Shown here: positions 45,132 through 53,883 of the stretch, one piece after another
Layout: every line of letters starts with the position of its first letter
Numbering within the stretch: position 1 is the stretch's first letter
NCBI GenBank assembly: GCA_027924585.1
Contig: BSBM01000076.1
Coordinates: 4,354,501-4,418,500, forward strand
Source: Larix kaempferi
Lineage: Eukaryota; Streptophyta; Pinopsida; Pinales; Pinaceae
Direction: 5' to 3'
DNA: 64,000 nt
The notes under the pieces: generated by a model
Seen by the model: the letters and a program-made list of their open reading frames with translations, nothing else
Database searches by the model: none
What the model was told of the DNA's origin: nothing
Translations under genes and position numbers: made by a program

Positions 45132-47381
45132 AATTGGATCATCATGATCACCCAATAGTTCAGCCTCCAAGCGCTCTAATGCTATGGCTCCATCCTCTAC
45201 ATTAGCCTCCTCTGGATTGTTGTCCCAAGTCAAAAATGTTCTATCATTCTTGGCTGCCTCATAATAATGGGACAACAACCTCAAGTTGTAGTGCACATAA
45301 ACCAAGCTTTCTGCGCGATCTACATTCAGACTGTTTCTCTTTACACTATGGATGAAGTTGTAGGTGCTCCAACACCTCTCTGCAGAAGAGCTATTAACAA
45401 CCTGTGATAGCACCCTCAGCGCCAATTTATGCAAATATGTGGCTCCAGAGCCATGCATGTTCCACCAATGGATAGGATCCAATCTGTCTCGATCTTTGGT
45501 TGCAAACAGCGAACCAAAGCGTCCATGCTCACTTATGTATATGCTCAATTCACTCCGTACTTGAGCACACTCTTCCTCATCAGGGACCAACTTTTCTAAT
45601 GCAAGCATATACCCAGCAGCAACCTCTGGATCTGTGTGGGGTTTTTTCCTGACTCCACCCCCAGGTGTAGGTTGGGCCAACCAAATTGGAGAATAGTATT
45701 TTGGGGTGAGGACATATGCAAGGGCATGGAGTGGAACATTTAGATTATCCCACCTTTTGACCACAAGTTTATGAATATGGTCATACAAGACTGCATCTCT
45801 TTGCTCAACAATGTCTTTGATTTGACCAAGCATGCTATCCATCTGCTCATATACCTCCCCAATCACCGGCTGATCTGTATCTGCAAAACGAATCATGTTA
45901 TAAACTGGCTTGGTGAACTGCAGAACATACCTAACCTGTGACCAAAAATGACCTTCAAGAACGGTGTCCTCCACCTCCTGAAAGTCACTTCTATCCAATG
46001 CACTTGCAACTCTGTCTTTCAATTCTTGCCATGGATCACTTGATACCATACTAGCCAATGCCTCTCTTACCTTCAAAAGCCTCCTGAAGGTGAGGTAGTA
46101 GCTAGCAAATCTAGTCTTTGCAATCTTCAATAAATCCAACTTAGAGTGATTGCGGAAAATGTGGTGGGCCATGCTATGATTGGTAATAAATTTGATCATT
46201 TTCTTACCTCTCTTGTACAAGGCACCAATCCATCGATAATTAGGGTCCTTCATCTTAACAATATCACGCATCAAAAGGTTCAATGTGTGAACCAAACACC
46301 CTGACCAAAATATGTTGGGATACTTATCCATAATGATTGCTCCTGCTGCCTTACAATTAGCAGCGTTATCAGTGATAACTTGAATGACATTGTATGGCCC
46401 AATCTCCTGAATGGTTTTAAGTAAAGGTTGTGCAATATTAATAGCGGTCTTGTAGCGATCTGAGTAGTCATGGGCTGAAAGGAAGACCGCACCGCTAGCA
46501 GAAACGCCAAGAATATTTATCAACGGCCTGCCTTTAACATTTGTCCACCCGTTAGATACAATGGATACCCCATAGTTGGACCAATCATTTGTGAACTTTC
46601 CAAGAGCACTATTGATTTTGGCTTTTTCCTTGTCAAGTCCCACGGTTCTAGCTTTGTCATACCCAGGGCTTCTGTATCCTTGAGGGCCACCATTGATGGC
46701 TTGTACCATTTCATGCCAATAGGGTGAGCGAAGAACATTGAATGGCACACCACATGCATAGAGAAACCTATAAACTTTTGAATCCACATCATCTCTACAA
46801 CCTTGGTCAAGGAAATCGGATAATGTTCTTCCTCGTATAGGCGAGACTCCATGGGGAGATGAGGCTCCCGATCGAGCCGATGATGATCCAGCAGCAGCTC
46901 CACTACCAAACATTCTCTGTGGGGATTCAGAATCAACCCTCGATCTCTTGGACTTGTTTTGAGCGGCCTCTTCTTCCATCTTGTATTTGCTTCTCTCTTT
47001 AGCTCCCACTTTGTCACAAGTTTTGACTCCATGAGACTTACCTACATCGCATGGCATAACCCCACACAAATGCTTTCTCACCCGGGTATATGAACCTGTG
47101 TATGTTTTCCCACAATGGGGGCATCCAAACTTTGTGGTTCCACCCCCTCTCCCTCCCCCTTGCCTTGTCACATACTTCCACAAAGGTGTTGTGTCTTTTA
47201 GTTTTTGCCCCACATCACCCTCACCCTCATCCTCATCATCATCCTCTTCCCCTTCCTCCTCTTCTCCTTGGTATGCATCACTCTCTACCTCTTCCCCCTC
47301 ATCACTACCACCACCACATCTACTTCCCAACACCATCATAATGAGAAGAAGTGGAATGAAAAACCAAAACCACATACCCAT
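45129..47381 (-). CDS. hAT transposase (BED finger, DUF659, C-terminal dimerisation domain)
   Basis: The roughly 750-aa frame starts at Met 47381 (MGMWFWFFIPLLLIMMVLGS); the frame is open back to 47495, but an acceptor-like TTGCAG/GG near 47420 suggests that region is intron. After an acidic stretch (residues 28-56) a BED-type finger spans about 64-115 (Cys87, Cys90, His104, Cys106 in CPHCGKTY...RKHLCG). DUF659 covers about 180-370. The usual SDGWTD motif reads SNGWTN, so the first catalytic Asp is Asn277 (codon AAC at 46553-46551); VITDNAANCKAAG keeps the second Asp. The C-terminal hAT domain (NSSSAERCWSTYNFIHSVKR) keeps the Glu. A hydrophobic N-terminus is unusual for a nuclear transposase and may be mis-called. 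The enzyme would cut and join element ends; the Asn argues against activity. Confidence 0.85.
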   Translation of the reverse strand: MGMWFWFFIPLLLIMMVLGSRCGGGSDEGEEVESDAYQGEEEEGEEDDDEDEGEGDVGQKLKDTTPLWKYVTRQGGGRGGGTTKFGCPHCGKTYTGSYTRVRKHLCGVMPCDVGKSHGVKTCDKVGAKERSKYKMEEEAAQNKSKRSRVDSESPQRMFGSGAAAGSSSARSGASSPHGVSPIRGRTLSDFLDQGCRDDVDSKVYRFLYACGVPFNVLRSPYWHEMVQAINGGPQGYRSPGYDKARTVGLDKEKAKINSALGKFTNDWSNYGVSIVSNGWTNVKGRPLINILGVSASGAVFLSAHDYSDRYKTAINIAQPLLKTIQEIGPYNVIQVITDNAANCKAAGAIIMDKYPNIFWSGCLVHTLNLLMRDIVKMKDPNYRWIGALYKRGKKMIKFITNHSMAHHIFRNHSKLDLLKIAKTRFASYYLTFRRLLKVREALASMVSSDPWQELKDRVASALDRSDFQEVEDTVLEGHFWSQVRYVLQFTKPVYNMIRFADTDQPVIGEVYEQMDSMLGQIKDIVEQRDAVLYDHIHKLVVKRWDNLNVPLHALAYVLTPKYYSPIWLAQPTPGGGVRKKPHTDPEVAAGYMLALEKLVPDEEECAQVRSELSIYISEHGRFGSLFATKDRDRLDPIHWWNMHGSGATYLHKLALRVLSQVVNSSSAERCWSTYNFIHSVKRNSLNVDRAESLVYVHYNLRLLSHYYEAAKNDRTFLTWDNNPEEANVEDGAIALERLEAELLGDHDDPI

Positions 47382-47395
47382 CGTGTTTCTTGATT

Positions 47396-47770
47396 CAAGA
47401 TGAGAGTCACTTGTTCCCTGCAATAGAATGATGGAGAAGAAGATATTGGAAAGAGTAGGAGAAGAGAACATTGCAAGATTTCCATTTTTTAACATAGTGA
47501 AAAAAAAATTGCAAAAACAAACAAAGAAGAATTTATAGAGCCTACCTTTTAGCTCTTCAATGGTGGTTGAATGTCTCTATGAAAGCTTCAATCTCCCTTG
47601 CAAGCTCTCTCCCCTTCAATCTCCCCTTCAATCTCCCACTCAATGCTCAAAGCTCTCAAAGCTCAAAGCTCTCAAACTCTTCTCAATCAAACAAATGAGC
47701 AATGGAATGAGTCCAAATGGACTCATTCACCTTTTAATGGCCCAAAGTGACCTATCCCAACAAAAAAAAC
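47396..47770 (-). other. 5' untranslated exon and intron of the hAT transposase gene (predicted)
   Basis: On the minus strand a donor-like GCTAAAAG/GTAGGCTC occurs near 47546. An acceptor-like CATTCTATTGCAG/GG near 47420 gives an intron of about 125 bp. The upstream exon contains diverged AGCTCTCAAAGCTC and TCAATCTCCC repeats (plus-strand 47590-47690). There is no experimental support; read from splice consensus only. Confidence 0.35.
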
Positions 47771-47814
47771 CCTAAAAAAAATTCCAAAACTCAATTTTTT
47801 TTTTCAAAAATCCG

Positions 47815-48105
47815 CCCGTCCGCGGAATCGGTCTTGGAATCGATTTAGGAATCGTTTTTTTTTTTTCTGCGGGTTCAATTGGGAATCGATCCGGGATCGA
47901 TCTGGGAGCGACGATTCCCCAACGAATTACAATTTGGCAGGGATCGTTTTTTTTGCCTTCAATTCGCGAACTGAAAAATCGATTCCTGACGGAATCGATC
48001 CCGATTCGCGCTTCCAAAATCGATCCCTCATCGATTCCGTCTGGAGCGCGATTCGGGATCGATTCGAGGGGCGATTCGGGATCGATTCGAGGGGGGGGGG
48101 TCGAT
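47815..48105. repeat. Right subterminal GGGATCGATTC repeats of the hAT element
   Basis: GGATCGAT, GAATCGAT and GCGATTCGGGATCGATTCG-like units recur about ten times in 290 bp, in both orientations because the ATCGAT core is palindromic. The consensus differs from the left end (GGGAGCG), although GGAGCG also occurs here (near 47906 and 48042). Confidence 0.7.
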
Positions 48106-48127
48106 TCCCAGCTGCTTTGGATCAGAC

Positions 48128-51100
48128 AAAAGAACAATCTGAATATTCATGAATGTGGGATAGCTCTTCAAGCTCAAGCTCAAACCGGTAGCAACAAATG
48201 GGATGTTGACAGTGGTTGTTCTAGGCATATGACAGGTAACAAAGGTGCTTTCATGTTTCTTGAAAAAGATAAAGGATCTGTCTCTTTTGGAAATAACAAA
48301 TCAGCAAAAGTTGTTGGAAAAGGTACAGTAAATCTTGGCGGCAAAGATATAGTAGCAGAAAATGTGTTGTTTGTCGACAGTATGAAGCATAATCTGTTGA
48401 GTGTCAGCCAGATGTGTGATCAGGTACATGAACTTACATTCAACTCAAAGTCCTGCAAAATAAGAAAAGAAGGATCAGGAAAGTTAGTGGCTACCGCTAC
48501 CAGGACTCCAAACAACATATATGTTCTGGACGAGATCAAGGAAGAGAAATGTCACCTAGGAAAAGAAGATGAGAATTGGTTATGGCATAGAAGAATGGGA
48601 CACGTACATTTTGATAATCTGGTCAAGATCAGCAAGAAGCAAGCCGTAAGGAACATGCCACAGATTACAAAGCCTTCTGACACTATCTGCAAGCACTGTC
48701 AGCATTGGAAACTTACGAAAGCCAATTTCAAGACAAAAGAATACTCTTCTACAAAACCCTTAGAGCTTGTCCACACTGATCTATGTGGGCCAATTAAGAA
48801 TAAAGGATTGGATAGTGAAGAATACTTCATGTTGCTCATTGATGACTACTCCAGGATGACATGGGTATGCCTTCTTAACAGGAAATTGGAAGCCTTTGAA
48901 TGCTTCAAGATCTTTAAAGAACAGGTTGAAAATGAAACAGGTAAACGAATCAAGTGTCTCAGATCCGATAATGGCGGAGAATTCACATCAAATGAATTTT
49001 ATCAGTACTGTGAAGAAAATGGTATAAAAAGACAATTTTCAATTGCCAGAACACCTCAGCAGAATGGAGTAGCAGAAAGGAAGAACCGATTAGTGTTAGA
49101 AATGGCCAGAACTATGTTGAATGAAGCTAAACTAAGCGAAAATTTTTGGGCTCAAGCAGTACATACAGCAGTCCACATTATGAACAGAGGATTGCTCAGA
49201 AGCAACACTGATAAAACTCCTTATGAGCTATGGACAGGAAGAACAGCTAATGTTCAACACTTCAGAGTGTTCGGAAGCAGGTGCTACATCAGAAGAGATG
49301 ATAAGAAGATTAGAAAATTCGAATCTCGTGCAGACGAAGGAATATTTGTTGGGTACTCATCCACAAGAAAGGCCTACAAGTGTTACAACCTGAGATTAGG
49401 TAAGATAGTGGAAAGCATCAATGTAAAGATTGATGAATCGAGCCTGCCAAAATGTCAGGAAGACTCAGAAGAGCATGAAGAAGAAGATGATGATGATGAA
49501 ATAGAAGAAGAAGAAGAAGAACAGAGAAAAATTCAGCCAAAAGTTACACAGGATCAACAACAAGAACAACAAAACTCTCCTAAGAATTGGTATCAAAAGA
49601 ATCATCCACAAGAATTGATTATTGGTGACAAAAATGCCGGCATAGAAACCAGAAAAGATCGAAGACAAGTTCGAAGACCAGAACAAGTATATTTCTCACT
49701 ACTATCTACAGTTGAGCCGATTAACTTTGCGGAAGCTAGTGCAGATGAACATTGGGTCAAAGCCATGGGAGAAGAACTTGATCAAATTGAGAAAAATGAA
49801 ACATGGGAACTTGTTCCTAGACCCAAGGACAAAAATGTGATTGGCACAAAATGGATTTTCAGAAATAAGCTGAATGAAGATGGACAGGTAATCAGAAACA
49901 AGGCAAGATTGGTTTGCAAAGGATATGCTCAAATCGAAGGGATAGATTTTGAAGAAACATTTGCTCCAGTAGCCAGAATGGAAGCTATAAGAATGATATT
50001 GGCCTATGCTTGTGCTAAAAACATCAAAGTGTATCAAATGGATGTCAAATCAGCCTTTTTGAATGGAAAACTAGAAGAAGAAGTCTACATTGAACAGCCA
50101 GAAGGATTCCAACTATCAGCAAACATGGACTATGTGTGCAGATTAAAAAGGGCTCTATATGGGTTAAAGCAAGCTCCTAGAGCTTGGTACTCCAGATTGG
50201 ACAGTTACTTGCAGAAACAAGGTTTCAAAAGGGGAACTGTAGACAGCAATATGTATATCAAGATCGATCATGACAGCATACTTATTGTTGAAGTGTATGT
50301 TGATGATATTATCTTTGGTAGTGATGATGATACTCTGAGCCAACAATTTGCCAAGGTTATGCAAAAGGAATTTGAGATGTCGCTACTTGGTGAACTGACC
50401 TTCTTCTTGGGACTTCAGATATCACAATGTGAAGAAGGCATCTTCATCTCTCAGACCAAGTACATTAAAGAAATGTTGAAGAGGTTCAAGATGGAAGATT
50501 GTAAGCCTGTGAGCACCCCTATGACTACTAGCTGCAAGTTAAGCAAAGATGATGAATCAAATGCAGTGGATCAAAAACTTTACAGGTCAATGATTGGAAG
50601 CCTACTGTATGTGATAGCTTCAAGGCCAGATGTGATGCAAGCTGTTGGACAGGTTGCAAGATTTCAAGCAGCTCCGAAGGAAACTCATGTTATTGTAGTC
50701 AAAAGAATCTTCAGATATCTTAAAAGAACTATGGACTTTGGATTATGGTATTCAAAAGGAAATGAGTTGGACTTATTAGCTTACTCAGACACGAATTGGG
50801 CAGGATGTGTTGATGACAGAAGAAGTACAAGTGGTGCAGCATTTTTCTTAGAAAATTGTCTGGTATCATGGTCTAGCAAAAAGCAATCCTCAGTATCCTT
50901 GTCAACAGCAGAAGCAGAATATATAGCAGCAGCAGCATGTTGTACTCAAATCCTTTGGATGAAACAGAACCTGCAAGACCTACAAGTAACATATGATAAG
51001 CCGATTCCAATTCTATGTGACAACATAAGTGCCATCAGCATCTCCAAGAATCCGGTCATGCACTCCAAGACAAAGCACATCCCTATCAAATATCACTTTC

Positions 51101-51246
51101 TTCGTGAACAGGTCATAGAAAAGCACATCAAGTTGGAATATATTGGGACAAAGGAGCAGATAGCAGATATATTCACCAAGCCACTTCCTAAAGGGACATT
51201 TGAGTACCTACGAGAAAAATTGGGGGTCATTCCCTCTTCCCACTAA
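48128..51246 (+). CDS. Element Y Pol polyprotein: protease, integrase, RT, RNase H (intact)
   Basis: About 1039 codons of continuous Pol frame; the ORF is open further left only through the end of the hAT element (from 47953). Protease: [16 protein letters not shown] at about 48208. Integrase: zinc-binding [14 protein letters not shown] and CKHCQ, then [22 protein letters not shown] and [13 protein letters not shown] giving the D, D, E triad. A Glu/Asp-rich linker spans 49460-49530. [54 protein letters not shown] and [11 protein letters not shown] (YVDD at 50296). RNase [28 protein letters not shown] and the final [20 protein letters not shown]. All catalytic residues that I can check are present. 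Gag upstream carries stops, so the copy is probably non-autonomous. Confidence 0.94.
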
Positions 51247-51409
51247 ATTGATTCTTCTTCTTCACGCAGAAGTGCCTGGCGTTTGGGAGAGCCTGTTCTG
51301 AGGGGGAGCGTTACTTCAAGGTAGTACCCTTTGCCATTGATGCCAAAGGGGGAGAGAAGTTGTGAATAGGGGGAGCCTGAGTGTTGTCATCAATGACAAA
51401 GGGGGAGAT
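51247..51409 (+). other. 3' untranslated spacer with repeated G-rich purine tracts
   Basis: Four GGGGGAG tracts occur: near 51303 (GAGGGGGAGCG), 51347 (CCAAAGGGGGAGAG), 51368 (AATAGGGGGAGCC) and 51397 (CAAAGGGGGAGAT). The last is the polypurine primer adjoining the LTR. ATTGATGCCAA/ATCAATGACAA phrases accompany them and also occur at the start of the LTR. Confidence 0.8.
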
Positions 51410-53883
51410 TGTTGATTAAGTTGTCATTGATGCCAACAGTGCCTGGTCATTGATGCCAACAGTTGAGTCTTGGTGCCCCTTGTGGAGCCCTTGAGGGTTA
51501 GTGTTTGATTTGTGGTTGTCTGTGTCAAGAGGAGACCTTTTGACTTTGTCCAAGCCCAAGCTTGAAGCCCTTGGAGGCCTATGGACATTGGCAAAAGCCC
51601 TGGTTACCCATTGACTTTGTTGAGTACCCCTAAGTCTTTTCTTGGTTCCTCTTGAGTTCGTTGTGTTGATGATATCCTTATTTTTTTTTGAAGTGGTCGT
51701 AACTTTAGTATCCAAGCCTTTTGTCACCCTAGCCCTAACATCCATAAACTACAAGTCTTAAAAACTAAGTCTAAACTTAAACTTAAGCTTAAGCCCTAAT
51801 TAAAGATTAATAAAAATTATTAAATCAAAAGTTTTTTAATAATTAAAATTAAATTTGAAATTAAAAAGAATTTAATAATTAAATAATTAATAAAGCATTA
51901 ATTAAAGGATTGTTAAAAAGGTTTATTAAAAAATAAAATTTCATATAACATGTTTTTAATAGTTAATAAAATACACTAAAAGAATTTTAAAAATTATATA
52001 ATAAAAGATCTTAAAATCCTAAATTAAATTTTAAAGGGGGACAAAGAAAAAGTACTTTAAATATTTTAATAGTAAAACTTACTTTTAAAATTAAGCACAT
52101 TTTAAAATGCTAATAATTAAATAAATACATTAAATAAAAATTAAAGGAAACAATTAAGTTTTTTAAAATTCCTTAATTAAAGGATTAAGAAAAAGTGGTT
52201 TAATATTTAATTAATGAGCAAGGTCGCCCAGGTTTAGAAGACAATCATTTTAATTATTAAATGAAACAAATTTTGAGGAATAAAAATGATTTGAAATTAT
52301 TTTAATCCTCCACAAGTCGGCTCAGTTTTAAGAGCACTGTTTTTAAGATATAAAAAAACTTAAACTTAATACAAATTACAAGTCGGCTCAGCAAATTTTT
52401 TAATAATTAAATATACAAAAAAAAGGGGAGGTCGGTTGGCCTCAGATTTCTCACCCTCAACGACTCATGCAAAAGGATATAAATAGAACTCAACCAAATT
52501 CAAAAATTTGAGGAGTGCACTGATTTCTATCTGAAAACTTCGTTGGTCAATTCAAGCTAAACTCCTTTCGGGTATAGTCATCATCTTGAAATTTTGTGGT
52601 TGTTAGGACAGAATTTAAGACAGCTAAAAGGGCATATTCAGCTGCTGCTGGAATTTACAAAATTGGTTCACAGTCAACATCCTGTGGTCTGCCTCTTTCA
52701 AAATTTCATACACCTTCAGAATTTCGTGACCTCTTTCACAAATTCTGGGTCATGGTTCAGGAATTCTGTATCTGCTTCATGACAAACTGAACATTCTTCA
52801 GTAAGATGCTACAGCCTTCAATTTCAAATAAGATCTCCCCTTGCTATTAATTACAGGATAAGGTTGTTAAGTGGATGATTTTTACAGTTACTGTACATAG
52901 AACAACTCTTATGTTTCCTGTACACAGCAGTCAGTTATTCGTGAGTGCATCAACTTGATGTCATAATTAGAAACTGTAAAAGTAAGCTTGCAAATAACCC
53001 TGTGTTGGCATGGTATTAACTGTATATCTTTGAGCCTATATCTTGTATGATTGTGCTAGCATGCTTTTGATTCTGTTGACAACTTGACCAATCCCAGTAT
53101 ATGCTTATTTGACAAACTGTTTAGGAGTGTTGTAGTTAATTGTTCTAATCTACCTTTGTTTGGTCCTCTTGTTAGGAAGTCTCGGCTTTGTGCATGTTAA
53201 AGATACTAACCTTGTAATGCTAGCCAAAGAAATAAGTGTTCCTTGAACAAGATGTGAACAGATATATAAGCAGCTTATGCACATAGTATTAAGCAAGTTA
53301 TGTACAGGTGATGAGCAGAATATGCACAGAAGTATAAGCATGTTGTGTACAGATTTATGAGCAGGCTATGTAGAGGTGATAAGCAGCTCATGTACAGATT
53401 GATTGGCAGATAGATACACAGGTTGGCAGTATAGATAAATACAGGTTGATGACGCAGGTAGATGGTTGGGAAACAGTGCAACTTTGGCATATGTAAAACA
53501 GGTCCATAGGATTTGTATGATTCTTCTTAAGGGTGGCAGGGTGGTGCTAGGGCTCACAATTTTGCGAGCTGAGCTGTTGTAGCAGCTCGTCAGTTGCAGC
53601 TGACGAAGTCTAGGGGTTGTAGCCCCTTCCAGTTGTAGCTGGAGAAGTTGTATTAAATTTGTAGCCCCAGTTGTTCCTGGGTCGAATTTTATCATAAAAG
53701 GCTTCCGTGGTTTTACCCCCAGGACTTGGGTTTCCACGTAAAAATATTGTGTACTGTGCATCTTGTTATCTTTCATGAATGTTAATGATATGCTGTTATG
53801 ATTGGTGATTAGCAACTTGCTCTTGACTGAAATTTTTTAATGATTGGCAAATACTGATTCACCCCCCTCTCAGTATTTCAACA
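51410..53883 (+). repeat. 3' LTR of element Y
   Basis: 2474 bp, with the same ends as the 5' LTR. Near its start the phrase GTCATTGATGCCAACAG is present twice, separated by TGCCTG, which accounts for the 24-bp length difference. It is followed by the TSD CCTGC and the interrupted RT of element X. Confidence 0.94.

Larger units (their letters stand above)
44432..48119 (-). mobile_element. hAT-superfamily DNA transposon Z (3688 bp), TSD GATCAGAC
   Basis: A perfect 8-bp duplication GATCAGAC (44424-44431, 48120-48127) brackets the element, the TSD length typical of hAT. Terminal inverted repeats are imperfect: left CAATGCTGTTGGGAGCG, right (complement) CAAAGCAGCTGGGAATCG, matching at about 11 of the first 14 positions. 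It carries one transposase gene on the minus strand. It lies between Gag and protease of element Y; element plus TSD is 3696 bp, a multiple of three. Both subterminal regions are packed with short GC-rich repeats. Confidence 0.93.
39876..53883 (+). mobile_element. Ty1/copia element Y (SIRE/Maximus-like), split by hAT element Z
   Basis: LTRs are 39876-42325 (2450 bp) and 51410-53883 (2474 bp), with a perfect TSD CCTGC (39871-39875, 53884-53888). The primer site TTGGTATCAGAGC follows at 42327, and a polypurine tract CAAAGGGGGAGAT precedes the 3' LTR. Only about 20 substitutions plus one 24-bp duplication separate the LTRs (under 1% by eye), so this is a recent insertion. Long LTRs, a Gag with coiled coil and several knuckles, and repeated G-rich tracts before the 3' LTR suit the SIRE/Maximus lineage. 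Without Z the element is about 10.3 kb. Confidence 0.94.

Noticed and set aside
47090-47403. Pro/Ser-rich plus-strand ORFs of 83-101 aa
   Set aside because: They are antisense shadows of the acidic and Gly-rich N-terminal part of the hAT transposase.
47953-48127. First ~58 residues of the ORF over element Y pol
   Set aside because: They derive from the hAT terminus and not from Pol; the Pol segment begins after the TSD at 48128.
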